Source of the DNA: Plasmopara viticola | Taxonomy: Eukaryota; Oomycota; Peronosporomycetes; Peronosporales; Peronosporaceae | Reading direction: 5' to 3' | Assembly: GCA_001695595.3 (NCBI GenBank) | Contig: MBPM02000069.1 | Coordinates: 124,001 to 188,000 of the forward strand | Length of the DNA: 64,000 bases | Shown: positions 45,060 to 58,747 of the stretch, one piece after another | Numbering within the stretch: the first letter of the stretch is position 1 | How the letters are laid out: every line of letters begins with the position of its first letter | Notes under the pieces: generated by a model | Database searches by the model: none | Told to the model about the DNA's origin: nothing | The model's input: only the letters and a program-made list of their open reading frames with translations | Program-made: the position numbers and the translations under genes

Positions 45060-46005
45060 TACCTATGTTAAATATCGATATCTAGTCATAGAGACTATAG
45101 CTAGGTTTCGAAATCCAACTCGCACACATGAGTTTAATTTTTCAACGCCAATCTTTTTACTAACTTGTAAAATTGACCAATGCCTTACTTTAATTCCCGA
45201 GCTGGATTAATGATGCGACGTCTGCATACTCCGCACCCCATCCTCCTTTCGCCTTGATGGAGGCGACACGGGGTTCTCCAACAAACACAGCACGCACCAC
45301 GGGACGTACATTTTTGACACTGATGTCAATCAAACTCTGCGTCAACGCCATACTTAAAGCTGGAAATTGTACATCCTGCGTGTTCAAGAAGCCAAAACAA
45401 ATGACGCCATCGAATCCATGACACGCCGTGAGCTTGTTGGCCGCGTACGGCAATTGGTCCAGTGTGGCGACCGTAAAGGTCTCGGAGCTCACAGATTGAC
45501 TTTCCAGCTTTTCGAAGCAGTTATGCACGATACGATCCACTATCTCCGCGTCGCTACTTGTCTTGAGGAGAGCAACGCGAACACCGTTGCCCGAAACGTC
45601 AACTGGAGCTTGAGAAGCCACTTGCGCTGCAGGAGGCGACTCCATCTTGGTGTCTTGTTGCGTTTGGGCTTGAGGCTGAATAAAGCGCTTACGACCAGTG
45701 GACACGGGAGCCGAATCGTCCCCAAAGTTCCAGCTTGAGCCGCCGCCTGGGGGAGCATGCACACGCGTGGTCGGACGCTTAAGCTCGCCCATATCTGTGC
45801 TAGTTAGCGTCGACATGATTTCTTCTTGTGCTTATTGACCTTGGATGATAGTATTTAAGCGATAGGACTGACTATATCGTTGTACTATTTTGGATTTTGC
45901 AAAGGTACTCTTATAATTTTTACCTCTAAGAAAACTAGATTCCAAGAGTGGACAAAATAAATTCAGAATTAAGCCCTAAGTATACATGTAACACCTGCGA
46001 CTGTA
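45060..46005. repeat. Right arm of large inverted repeat
   Basis: Inverted counterpart of 42,925-43,868, covering the second gene copy plus its 5' and 3' flanks. Small differences and indels are seen in the flanks, such as the T-run length near 45,957. Confidence 0.85.
45190..45816 (-). CDS. Lumazine-synthase-like protein with Jupiter/HN1-like motif (copy 2)
   Basis: Intact 208-residue frame, same length as copy 1. Only nine residues differ: R65Q, L75S, A118T, C155S, T156M, L178F, F182P, V187I and I200V. All differences lie outside the Jupiter-like motif. Both copies keep open frames and matching upstream regions, so both may be expressed. The genes are convergent. F182P sits just after the strand that would hold the active-site region in the enzyme, consistent with loss of that constraint. 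Confidence 0.75.
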   Translation of the reverse strand: MSTLTSTDMGELKRPTTRVHAPPGGGSSWNFGDDSAPVSTGRKRFIQPQAQTQQDTKMESPPAAQVASQAPVDVSGNGVRVALLKTSSDAEIVDRIVHNCFEKLESQSVSSETFTVATLDQLPYAANKLTACHGFDGVICFGFLNTQDVQFPALSMALTQSLIDISVKNVRPVVRAVFVGEPRVASIKAKGGWGAEYADVASLIQLGN

Positions 46006-48699
46006 TCTCTTTCAGAATGACAATAAACGGAAAATGGTAATTGATGTATGTAGTGGGGAGGCGCAAGCGTAAATCAGGAAAAGTTGTAATAGTAGAAAAC
46101 GGAAAACTTTTCACAAAGTGAGTATGGATCTTGACGGAAAATTTAACCCCATTCATCACTGAGTGCATTCATTTTTGACTTTGAGGTAAGGCCGCTTGTA
46201 CGCGGGCGGGTCTCCAATTAATATATTCGTTGATAGTGGAGACGAATCATTGTCAAACACTGGTGATATGTTTCCTCAACGTAAAGAGGTGGTGTGTATT
46301 ACATATTGCTTAGTAGCGATTAAGCCATAGTGTACTCGAAGCGACGCTGCGAACAACGCCTATAAGGCGAATCGGCGTAAGCGTACCGAAATAGCCTGGG
46401 GTCCGACTGGAACCGGCAATTGGTGAAAAAACAAAAAAAGCGAGACCAATCGACTGTAAGGCCGGAACTCGTGAAAGGAAAGGAAAAGTTGCCATTGACT
46501 CACTTTGGTGCACTCAAAAGCACAATATACAACATTAGTATGGCAGCCTTCCTTGCACGAAAACCAAGTCCATTGTGCTGAAGTCAAAAAGGATCAGGAG
46601 GTGATAGCCGATTCAGTGATAGCCGCGGTGGTTCTCGGGCTATGATAAGTCTCTTGATCAAATTATTGGAGACGTAGATGATACCTTGGCCATCAAAAGT
46701 CCAAATGTTGAGTAAACTGATCGCACCCTCAGGTTGTGTGGATATATCAAAGTCTTTGTAATGCTGATAACCAAAACCATGTTTCTTAAACTGCCACTGT
46801 AAGAAGCCGAACCAACTTAAGCATAGAGCCGATTAAAGCGCTGCGTGAAGTGTCTTAATCTAGGCCCCATATACAGTGTGAGATGTCAAAAGACTCAAAT
46901 GTCTTGATGACCGAAGAAACAAGAGGCTTTACGATGAAGTATCGTCAAAAAACGGTTCGCCATTATGAAACGAAAGAAGACATTTCTTTTTCAAATCTGG
47001 CCATGCGAGTCGTGTAAAAGCAGGATTTGCACGCTAAAGTTTGATCCTAATCTTGGTACTCCAAATCGCAATTGCATCTCTCCAACAAGAAGAATTTATG
47101 TGCCTCCGAGAAGTTTGTGCTGATTGAGACAGTGATGTGTAAATAAAGTCTGAACCCGAATTTTGACTACCAGAATCGACGTCAACAGTGTTTGAGCCGG
47201 AATACACCATTTGGAAGAGCTGAGAAGTTGCGACGGCAGTAACGTATAAGATGTCAAATTAGAATGACCTGAAGTATATTGATGGATAACGCAACCGAAT
47301 GTATTTCTATAAAGTTGGTGCTGGATAAACGATGCGTGCCAAGAGAATCTAGTACTCAGTATAAATAGCCGATATAAAATTATCTTTTATGTACAAGAGA
47401 CGCATATCTATTGCCTTTTCTAGGCCTAAGCCAGAGCAAGCCACAGCGCCTTCTCCATTTGCCACGGCCAATCTGGTCGCTGTTTAATGGTAAGCGGTAC
47501 CTTAAGTGCTTGCGATGAACTACCGCGAAACGATCGCAATTGGTGCCGTCAAATGCGTATATAAGTCAATTTTGGTCGTATAATTGAACAAGCGCACAAT
47601 CCACTAGGCACGAACGATAGACTAATTGTAATAGCTGCAGTGAATGGCCATTGCCATAGTCGACGTCAGATGCCTCCGACGATACGATAAAACCGATGTG
47701 ATTTGACATGAAATACGATGACAACACCGTCGTGATCACGGCCATCTAAAGCAGCGATTTTCGCTCATCTATATCTATAAGTTTACATACTGACAAATCT
47801 TCCAATTCGTATATCAAAATCTCGAGGCCTTGGTGATCCTAAATTGGGACAATAGTTTGCTGGCCATTCCGCTTCGTCAAAGAACGAGCGTTTGCTAGCA
47901 GCGATCATCATGCTTGCAGCCAGGCCATTGCAGATGTCAAGCCAAACTTTCTCTCATTAGAAACGAAAAATACTCCGAGATTTGTCGAAATGGCAACGAG
48001 CCAGTCGCGCCACGAAATCAAGTGTGGGTTCGTACCAACATGGCCGTAACGATGCATATAAAATCATCTCACATGATCAAAGTCAGTGCTGACGAATAGA
48101 GTAATCTGCAATTGCTGGGGTGGATATCGGTGGTGCACCATTCACGGAAATCTGACGTTGGATAAAGACGTTGGACGTGGGTTGCTCACTCGTTACTTAA
48201 TTATTTGGTTACGTCGGCGGTGAAAATGAATTTATGATCACACTCGTCTCCATGCAATTTAAGCCGTCAGCAAAAGCCGAATGAGAATACGAGCCTCTTG
48301 CAGGCAGTGATCATCGATGTGCTGTTACAATTTCTTAAATCGACCAACACTTAGAAAGCAAAATTCTGCGCTGGGTACGCATACCCATCCACTCCGTTGC
48401 CCACCCATATCCATGAGTTTGGGTAGTTATGCTAGAGTTGGTAATAAGTGAATGGTCAGAATAAATTAGCGAAAAGTCCCATTTAAATAATGCTCCGTAT
48501 ACTTTAAAAGCCCCGATCGGCATCAATATGCCAATTTGTTCGTCGTCGAATATTCTGTCTCAGCTGTCAGTCAAAGAATTTTTTTCATTGTTGGTTTCCG
48601 ACGCAAGACGTGATTGAAGTCCAATTGCGGATCGTTATTCTTAGAACCGGTGCCAATTACAGTCTAGACAGCGAGAGGCCAAGCCAAAAGTATTTTTTC
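46006..48699. other. Intergenic stretch, nothing recognised
   Basis: Broken short frames on both strands; no domain, repeat or RNA gene noticed. The last kilobase may include the decayed 5' part of the hAT element that follows. Confidence 0.4.
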
Positions 48700-50290
48700 T
48701 GGCGTTGTATACGCCATTGCCACCGGCGCGAGAACTGGCTTCACTGCATGCGGTCACGACAACGACCGTAAAGTATAGTTGCACAGCAATGAAGTCGATC
48801 GTGATGACGGCTATAATCGACTTCTGTGCAACTGACGTGCGCCCTTTAAATAATTCTGGCAAGGGTGAGGGCATTATTATGATGGACTACCTGCTTGCGT
48901 GTCTAACCACTGTGTGTGACGATGTGGAGTCGAGTACATCCATTGGTCGTCCAAAGTGCTGCTTGTATAGTAAAAAGAACTATAAGTGGGAGCTGGCGTG
49001 GCGTTTCTACTAAATTTGTAAGCGTATACTGCTAAAAAGACATAGAACGTGTTGATAATCATCCACTACATTGACGGGATGTTGCACATTTAGCCCGTTC
49101 CTGAAGCGAGCAACATGGCTGGGATGGTGTTAGATGATTACATAAATGGATTTGCTGTTTTTAAAAAGTGAAGAGGTTGTTCCAGTAGATCATTGTTGTC
49201 TCCGTCCATGGCTGTGACAGCTGCAGAGACAATGGTCTCATTTGAATCCAATTAAACTACTGCCTCGACCACAAGATTGCCACGGTCCTGACGATAGTCG
49301 TGGACAAGATAAACAAAATTGAAAGACGGCGTGAGAATCATCGACACGTTTCGGTCCAGCAATGCATAAGATTTTACGCCGCCACGACCAGTAAGTACCC
49401 CGAATCCACCAACATGCTTCTCTCTTTTTGCTTAATCAAACACGCGAAGAAGCTTGAGTACTTCCAGCGCTCAAGCATGCAGAGTCTACTCAACAAAATA
49501 CTCGAGCAGGAAACTGCCATCACCTTGAAGTCACCTCTGCGATATCTAAATAGCATTCTCAGATATACGACGAGGCCGTTGAGTTGCTGAGGAGCAAAAT
49601 CAAGCTTTACAATATCGTCCACATTCCGAGGGCTCTGCTCCAACTGTTATTTTAGCTGTTAGTCGACCACATTAACACCAGAGCGATTCGTGTAGCTGAC
49701 CATATCAGCACCCTACGTCTACAGCCCATTTTCACTGACGCCAGGGACGAGAAAGGCAATATCAAAAATCCAAAGAATATTCTGTCAGGTCGCCATAAAA
49801 AAACATCTGATGCCTTTATTAAAAAAATGTTCGTAATTTAAAGTATTCACGTTGAGGCGGCACTGCTGGACACGTTGCTTGGGTGTGATGTGGGTTAATG
49901 CAAACAAGATCGCCTCAGTGAAGATCGCACTCATGATGTACAGAAAGAAGTACCGAGCTTGACGTCGCCACCAATTGCAATGTGCACCGTCTCCTATAAA
50001 AAAATGCCAGTAGTCACATCAACTCCATTTAAACTGTGTACGACTTGACGATGTTCCAGCGATACACTTTGATTAAGCTGTATATGACCCACACGGTGAG
50101 CGACGCTGAAGCGGTACAATCAGAAGTAGAGGTGAATTTTAATGCAATGGCAACGCTGAAGCAGTATGGATGCAGAATGTTTACGATCCTCGCGCGTGTC
50201 GCGCGCAACATCCTGGCTGCTCAGGCAGCAATTACAAAGTCAGAAAACAGCTTATTTGATGCCATTAACATCCTAATTGAAGGGGAGTAG
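48700..50290 (+). pseudogene. hAT-family transposase pseudogene
   Basis: In several plus-strand frames the order of a hAT transposase can be followed. Near 48,800 IIDFCATDVRPLNNSGKGEG matches the conserved DxRPxxxxEGxGF segment. Around 49,285-49,580 VVDKINKIERRRENHRH, LLNKILEQETAITLKSPLRY and EAVELLRSKIKLYNIVHIPR represent the middle. At 50,150-50,290 QYGCRMFTILARVARNILAA, then a Glu-Asn-Ser-Leu-Phe segment, match the C-terminal dimerisation domain. Numerous stops and shifts show it is inactive. Terminal inverted repeats were not identified. Confidence 0.75.
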
Positions 50291-53200
50291 GTTAAATCGC
50301 CCATTTAAACTACTTGATGTTCCTGCGATCCAATAAAAAATCACAAAATGAAACAGATATTTCATCGAGTTTTCAATGAGTGCTGTCACTGAACTGTAAG
50401 GTTGTTGGATATCAGGAAGGTACCGTTTCACGGTGAGACACGTGATTGGGTAAGAATTGGGCAAAGCCTGTCCAAAACGAGCATGAGTGGAAATGATGCC
50501 ACCCAAAGCGTTGCAAAGCTCTGTCAAAATTACACAGATACCCTCCGAATTAACCTTGGGCGTGAACAATGTACATGGACGACGATCTCTCTACGCGTTG
50601 AGAATCAATAACTTTCATCCGGGTGTTCGCATGAATAAATAAAATATGAAGAACTGCTATTCATATTTCAACTTTCTATGCTTAATTGATGCGTGAGCAC
50701 CATCTCATACAAAACCGGTGATTTTTTTGGTCAATGTAATTTCAATAATATGGGTTCAAGGGAGGAGGCTCATACTCCTTAGAAGCTCTTTACAACGTGG
50801 TAACTATTGCTGGTGTGAAGCTGATGAAATACTATGCTACCAACGCAAGCACACATGGATAACTAGGGACAAATTAATGAGCTAGTAAAAGCGTTAGATA
50901 GTTTTTGAACAAGGTTGCTGAGGACACCAAATATTGCCTCACCAGCTTCGCACTATGGCGGTTATTTTGTGTGAAATCATGCGAGCGTGAGACGCATGTA
51001 TGTCGGCATATATTGGAGCTCGAATTCGTCTCAAATACGATGAGTAATGCTTTGTGCAGGCAATGCGATTTATCAAGCTGCAGTAAAATCATCATCACTA
51101 GGTCTAGTTCAATTAAATTAGTACCAGCAAATTAGTTTTTCCTGTATCTACATTTTAGCAATTAAAACAGCAAAGATAGCTGTCATAAATTCGTCAGGAA
51201 CAAAAACGGCAAAAAGGATAATTTTTTGCTCCTCTAATTTATTCTGCTTTCGTTTTCGATAATATCAGATGCATCTTTAATTAAAGCGTTCAAAGGAACA
51301 AGAACTCGACCGAGCTGTCTATCCGAACCATTTTTGGGACCAGGTTTTGTACCCCTTATCGTGTTTTGGGGCTTAGCTGGTCCGAGGGGGGGTCAAAGAT
51401 TACACAGACCTTAAGTGCAAAGTGGTAAAGTAATCAAACTACTGAGTGTGATTGCTCCTTTTCCTTAAATCATTTTCTGATCTCGGGCTGAGTGACTGAC
51501 CACTCAAGCGACAATGACAGAGTGGGTTTCCCAGATTGTAGTATTTGGTGACGGCTACAGATTCAAAGGATTAGGTATGGCGATGCTAACGATATGTCGA
51601 GCGTTCGATGTCGTATCGAAGTCGTGTCGTAATACAATTACATCTCCGACGCACCTCTTACCGTCATTAGTGAGCTGACCAGCTATGACTTTGCTTTACC
51701 GTAAATAGACATATCCAAGTTAGTGTGCTCGCATACTTAAACGTTACAAGATTATTTTTTTGCTTTATTTTTGATTTTTTTGGTCATAGATCAATACCTT
51801 GATAAGCGACGCATTTTCTGTATGACGTTAATTCGAAAAGATTGGCGGTTTCTTCTTCGATTGGAGAGAAGAAAAAATATTTGATAGTTGCCTCCTTGCA
51901 TGTCATAATTCTCTGATGAATCTTTTGTAAATGTAACAATAAGTTTGAGTGTCGCGTGACTAATTTTATAATGTAAATTGTTGAGGCCGAAAGTGCTTTG
52001 ACTGATTACAAATCTATATTTATGCTATACTACTAATATTACATATCATATAACAATGTGTCATTGCGCCTACTTTTAGTAGGTAGTTATCGAGAAAAGA
52101 TATGTCAAAAGCATCTATAGCTAAACCGAAGAATGTGCCTGTATCCTTCAAAGCGGCTTTTTCTCCAGGCATCCCATTATTGGTTTATATTTTCGACAAA
52201 AGCTCAGCACTTTTTTTAATTTTTCGAGATTAAGTGACTGAACACCGCTGGCAGTACCTTTACTGCGCTATACACTTGCTAACAAACTTTACCCATAGGG
52301 GTGGCTCTCTACAATTTGTTTGTAGAGGTATGGTTCCTATTATCAAGGCGCTAGGTTTGGTGCCTTTGGTAACTGGTGCTGTCAGCGGTACTTACATATA
52401 CGTGCCACGTCTGCGTTCAGAAAAATCCAGTACCTGTGATACCTCCCGTTCTACCCTCGTCCCAGACTTCATTTTATGGGGTTGTACCTATACAAACAGC
52501 ACGAGTGGAAACATGGTTCATTGTTTTGCCTTCCAATAAATTTAGGGTTTGTGCATTTCGATCAACAGCGTTTCTATTTTCAAGTCATACTTGTTTGTAT
52601 CAGAACTAAAGAATCATTTTGCGCCGTCATTGTTTTCTAATCTCACAGCTGTGTTCTTACAGTTTAAGACGTCAAAAAGTCGTTCCATTTGCTAGTCTAA
52701 TTGAGCCTGAACTTTTTTGCTGCCTTCGCTTTAATCATCGGTCAACTCACTTTGCTTGACCGCAATTGTTTGATGATGCGCGAAAATTTCGACGCGACAT
52801 AGTGGAATAAACTCCGAATTAAGTTCTCACTTCATTGTTCACTTGTTTGTTCAACCAACAGTCTCGCTGGCGAGATTCTTTTAAGAGCTGTCAAGCTCCT
52901 AGGGCATGAACTAATTAGCATCATACCCATGGAAGCCTACTAGGGTGTATATATATGTATAACTCTGAGGGTGATACTTTTTCCAGCGACCCCTCGATCT
53001 ACAAGCTTCTACTTTATTGACTTCTTCGAGTCAGGCATAAATGTGAGCTATATTTTGCTGCGGCTAACGCAACAAATGTTGCTCAACTTGCTTATCGCCG
53101 TTTCTTACTGGACATTAAGCTCTCCAGTGTAGCTATTAAAGATGAGTATATTCTAGGTAGAAGAGTACGAGCGAATCGCGCACCTGGTCAATCAGGATCA

Positions 53201-55089
53201 AATTTGCCCCGGCCTACATCATTCCATTAACAATAAAAGTGGAGCTCTAACTTTCCTTACCTTCAAAGGTGTATCAAAACTTAACTATCACCCTTTCGGA
53301 ACTAACATAAGACGTGAAAGTAGAAAATATCTCCTGGTGAAGGACCGTAAAATATCCATCGAACTTACTAGTTCGAAGTGTGCAATGGATCGCAATCTGT
53401 AGATTGTATTTTTTAAAGCAATGTTTACCTCACTTTGATTCTCTTTTTTTTCTGTGCTTCAAACTCATTTTGTAATTTAGGCAAGGAAAATTTGCATTTG
53501 CTATTTTTTGAGATATATAAGTACAAAGTAAGTGCAAATACCCATAGTGTGCCTCTCGTTCATTCGGACAAAGCACTCTTTAGAATCTTTAAGCAGAGGG
53601 GAGTAGCCTTTACCACAAAATTTCGGCATTGTGTAATGACCGTTTACAATATATATGTGTCAATCTTACCTATCGCACCAGTCTGTGGGGACTGTTGTTA
53701 TACCAGCAACGCTGCTCCGCATAACCCCACCATGATTGCGATGAAACTTACTGGTTTGTACTGACAAGAATGTGACATTTACTATGTTAAGTCACTTGAT
53801 TAAAAGCTTTAAGAGTCTAACTGGGATACTCAGTCATTTTCCGATCAGAACCTTTTTTTTAGTAATTTCGCCATAATGCTTACACAGAAGTGAAGGTGTA
53901 GCCATTCGCTGACAAGCATGATCAAATTAAAAGCTATGATCCAAATATCTTATATAAGACCGTGTAATACCTCAATCGCCATGACTTTTTTTGGTAGCTA
54001 CCCTTCAGCTTTTAAAAGCCGTGCAGTAATATTTAGCCAAAGCTGACGAGGACACCCGAATCGAATAGGTAAAAAACTAGTCATGAGTTAAGATATATAT
54101 TCAAACCAGAATCGCCTGAATCGCCGTCCTAAAACTTTCTGGAACCGAGCTCAAAATAGTTTTCTTGTGATTTTAATGTATAAAATGGCACTTTCTGGTA
54201 ATCTAAATTACCAACACTAAATGTTTGAGCAGATTGCGCTCGATGAAGAGACACCTATAGATAAATGTTCGAATAAAAGTCGCGAAGCCCAGTGTTTCGA
54301 CGCGAGAATATAGTACTGTCATGTACAAGAAATTTTTGTCAAGTTAGCAAGTGACAAGATTTACGTCGAACGTGATCGCTTCCTTCGCTAATTTGTACTG
54401 AGTACCATATAAGTCCTGCAAAATTGAAATTTCCTATAAGCAGAAAATAATACAGATGTGATATAATTTCTGGATCTAGCATGAAAGGTAATTGATCGAG
54501 TTGAGACATTTCCTATCTAAGCATGCTATCGACAATTCATACGCGGACTGCGGAATATGGTTTTACGGCTACAAATACGCTGGTATCAAATCATCGATAC
54601 AAAATGTCTGCCTCATACGAATTAACACAAAATTGACGATGTAGCAAATACAGCGCTAGTGGCAAGACTGAGAGATCAGTGGAATTCATATTTACGCGAG
54701 CAGCTTTGTTAGCAAACACAAAGCAAGAACCTTAAGCTTGCCACGCCGAGCAGCAGGCAAATGACAGAGTAAAGTTGCACAGCGTTAAACGGTTCATCAG
54801 CAGAAATTATTGCTGCCCAGAATGGCATTTGATGCTTCAGTTTCTAAAATCAGGAAATTTATAAAGCAGGGTCATTTGAGCACTGTATGATAAAATACAC
54901 AGTAAACATGCACTAGCTTGCAATGCTACCTCTTTGCAACGCTTCTAATGGCGTCATTGCAGTGACGTCTTGCAGCTACGGCACTCCTATACTTGTACGA
55001 AAAGGAGTCATACCAGCAAGCCATACTATGGTTATGTAAGAGCTGTTAAAAACTGCTGTTACTTGTTTTCGGCAGCTAAATGAGACGCC
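50291..55089. other. Intergenic stretch, nothing certain
   Basis: Open frames at 52234-52539, 52376-52609 and 53435-53764 (+) carry no motif. An 81-codon plus-strand stretch without a start at 53,157-53,402 (VEEYERIAHLVNQDQICPGL) looks protein-like but is unassigned. A 3' LTR of the copia element could lie at 54-55 kb, but I saw no paired LTR. Confidence 0.35.
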
Positions 55090-57380
55090 TTCTCGACAGC
55101 GTTCCTACTCTACTTAGCCAAGCTTGATGGCAATCAGCTTCAAAGGCTTTGTAAAATTTACGGCGATGATCGTCTTTCATGCCACACTTTAAGAACTACT
55201 CCAGCACCACTTGCCGTGTTCACTTTTATCACACACAAAGAGGTAGTGAATGTCGATGTCCTTAAGCGCTTGTGATTTCAGAGACTTCGATTGTCTACAA
55301 AAAGCTTAGTGAATTTCTAGTGCTTCATGAAAACGAGTCGACACAATGTTGTCTTGCGCTAGATCATTTTATGAGCGGCTTTAGTCAACTACAAAAACTT
55401 CATCTACGTCTATGACGGCGATACCGGGCGATGCTTTTTGGTTTCTTAGCTGATGCATTTGCCGTTCGTCATGATTAAGCAGAAGCTTCACTGCTTCTAG
55501 TCTTACTTGTCCATTCCGTATTCAAACAGCCTCTAGGTCGGCTTCACTTCTTACTTGAAAATTAATCTGATGCGTCTTTGTGTAGTAAAATAGCAGAATA
55601 CGCGATTGCGTGCTCGACAGCCCATGCGTTTTGAATGAGCTGCAAGTTGACCACAGTAGCAAGGGTACTGACTACGAGTAATTTACGCAATTCCTTTTGT
55701 TAAGTCTTATCGTATTAACAATTACTTGTTCTTTAAACAACTAAAAATTATTCCGAAAAAATGGTTAGTACGAGAAAATTTTTTTAATGCGACCGGGCAG
55801 CCGCTTCGGCACCTTAAGTATGGTTTCTCCCTGTTTGCAAACACTTCTGCATGTGGCTGTAGTCAATGTGACTTCTGGTTCTGCATGTGTATTGGCAAGA
55901 TTTCTGTTCTCCATACCAAACTTCTCCAGTTTTTCTTCCCGAACAAATTTGACACAGTGACAAGCTTCCAGCATATGCCAAAATTTATCAAAGTTTGTCT
56001 TATGTCGTCACGTTAAAGCGCTCACTGGAAGGCTGCTTTGTTGAATTCTCACATTTTTTGCTTGTGAGAACTAGATCGTCGACGTTAAGCGCCAAGAAAG
56101 GCACGCCTTTCACATTCCACTTAGCGTAGATACAATGATCTCACTCAAAATTGTTGAGTCCCACACCTCTTCTTTAGCTTTCGGCACCTTATTTACAAAG
56201 TTGTGCTAACCGCTTCAGTAAAGAGCAACTGAAAACGATGGCAGGCGTATTTCTGTGTTCCCGTACTCAAATGTACGTAACGTCATCAAGTAGACCGCTC
56301 ATGTTGTCGATCAAAAATTGTTCTCTCAGGACCGTCATATTGTTCTCGACCCGGACTGGGAAGGAACCTTGTCGACGAGACCCTGGCTATCGACATCTTT
56401 TTTTTATGATGGACGCCAAATGTGGAAAAAGAAACAGTTCACCATGCTTCACGCTTAAACGTTTGCAATACTAGGGCGAAGGTGCCTAGCCAACTGTTTA
56501 AAAAAAATGTGGCACAGCACATCGGGTCTTGCACCGTACAAGTAAGCGTTTTTAACTTTCTAGCTCAACAACAATAACATCTTCAACAGATGTTTTCTGT
56601 AAAAATTCCAGTGATTCCCGATCGTGAGTATGTTGGTCCACAGTTCTAGAATCATTGTTTGCTGTCGAAGCTCGAAGTCAAACCTATAGGTTAGATCTTT
56701 TTATCATCAATCGGCATTCGATCGTGCTTCAAGTATTATGTTGTTGTGATTTGCTTGATGATGATAGAAGAACATTCCATACTGCGTCTTGTAGGAATTC
56801 CATCAAGCGTATATAATAATTCACGCGTTGGCCAAACTGCTGACGCTGAGCACCTATAAACAATCCAAACTCTACATTATCATAAAGGCAATCCCAAACT
56901 TAATATATAGATTTGAATCTTATAAATACGAATCGTTATCGTATCGATCACATTTAGTGACGACCGACGAATATTGCCTTACAGAACTGATACTAATCGT
57001 TTTGGTAGCGGAAGCCAACATACCGAGTCGGTCACCGATGCCAACGATTGTGCTAACCAAACTTCGTTCGCCAACCTTTTGTGGACACTCCATCTCTTTA
57101 TTATTATTTTTTATCAAGGCTTACCTGTAGATGCTTCTATTTGCAATTTTTGTGCAACGATAACTCTTCACCGGTATTCACGAGATCCAGTCAGTTCTGA
57201 TGACGGTTATCGTGCGCGTGCCGTTTCGATCATCGTTTTGAGCTCTCTGTATACTTCTACTTTTTGCATGCTCACACTGGCCAGTACCAAAGCGATGGTG
57301 GCAATATGCTTATTTATAATTGATCGGTCCGCCTTCTACCGCACCCTAGATGTTTTGCTTTGGTCTTCATGGTCATAAAC
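55090..57380 (-). mobile_element. Ty1/copia retrotransposon pol relic
   Basis: On the minus strand, pieces appear in pol order. An integrase end near 57,280-57,000 has VEVYRELKTMIE and PQKVGERSLVSTIVGIGDRL. Reverse transcriptase near 56,150-56,050 has DHCIYAKWNVKGVPFLALNV followed by DDLVLTS (the YVDD-type motif). The RT end near 55,960 has EKLEKFGMENRNLANTHAEP. The RNase H end near 55,250-55,120 has DIHYLFVCDKSEHGK and VNFTKPLKLIAIKLG. Stops and frameshifts are frequent. Gag and LTRs were not located. Confidence 0.75.
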
Positions 57381-58747
57381 TTTGTGCACATATTCTGGAA
57401 GATCGCTGAGTGTAAGACTGAGAAATTTGGATCCGCACACCTTGATCACGATTAAGTAGTCACTGATGTATTAGCCTTCGTCAAGAAGTTCTTTTGTAAA
57501 ATTGATAAAGGCAAAGGGATAATGTATGTTTGAACGAAAGTCTGCATCCTGAAAGTCTCGAATCTTAAGTACGACAGTAACGTATGTGTTCATTCACGAT
57601 ATGTTTATTGAGTTTCTATAGTTCCCTTTTAGTCTCAAACGTATTAGCTTCTGAATGAAGCAGCAAAAGCTCATCAAGCGGTCCGATTTTCTAAAAATTA
57701 TAAAAAAAATTTGTGCTTAATCTGTGACGTTACTTAGTACGCAAAGCGCACTATGGTCCAAGAAGGCAAAATCTTACAGCCAGACAACCGTCTGGAAAGC
57801 CGAGAGAAAGCGACTCGATTTAATAGACGCAAGGTCCCCTCCTAATTTGAAGCTTTCTTGATCATCGGAAAAAGTCAGGGTCAGCAAGGCAATCGCGAAT
57901 TGCTACTGTAAGCCTTGTTTGTGAACGTTTAGGCGACCGAAGCATCAATAAATTACGGTCGATGCCTCAATGTCAAACGAAGTCAGCTGTAGCTAAGACT
58001 CTACGAGCACACCTAAGCGATGCTGGCAGATTTTACTCAGCGACAGAAACGATGATCACTGTACCGAAATTCCCGGTGAAGATTATTGTAATGTGTGTCC
58101 CCTTCGAACGCAATCATTGCTAAGTTCGAATGCAAGGAATGAGATTTTTTCCGGGCACGGCGTGACTGATAGGCCACTGAGCCCGGATTGATTGGAGGTC
58201 AAGAGCATTCAAGCAATACTCCGATAAGTCAAAATTATCTTTAATGCTAGGAAGTAAGAGCACTTTTCGCATGAGCAGAAACCAAATCGGCTAATGTTTT
58301 GATTATAAGAACGTGAGAAATAGACAATCATGGTGCAACAGAAAGGACGGCAGAGCATGAAGTGGGAAATAAATCACTGGGAAATGCTCGTAGGAAGCCG
58401 TATTCACCAAATAAGTCATTGGAGGCATGATGGTGTTACAGTTAAACAGGTGCTACTTTTGTGCGTGGGGCTGTACGTATCCACTGAGCGGTGCTTGTTT
58501 GGGACTATTGTGCCTCTAATTGTGCGGTGTACCGCTTTATAAGGTGAAACAGCCGGTGCTATCGTTATTGACCAAAATATCTACGTTGAGCTTCCTCCGT
58601 CCAAATCAACAAGCTCTGTACTGTTTATAAGTGCCGTGCAACGCTGCCCTCTCTCCAAAGCAATCGACGATTCAAAAGAAACAATGTGCCTCGTGTTCAT
58701 CAAAGTACGAACGTACTCGTTTCTGCAATGTTATTTGGTAGAGCGTT
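57381..58747. other. Intergenic stretch, nothing recognised
   Basis: May contain the decayed 5' part (gag, LTR) of the copia element. Short frames only, for example 58330-58542 on plus. Confidence 0.35.

Noticed and set aside
43109..45816. A functional riboflavin-pathway lumazine synthase pair.
   Set aside because: The substrate loop and the catalytic-histidine position are not conserved, so an enzyme call is not supported.
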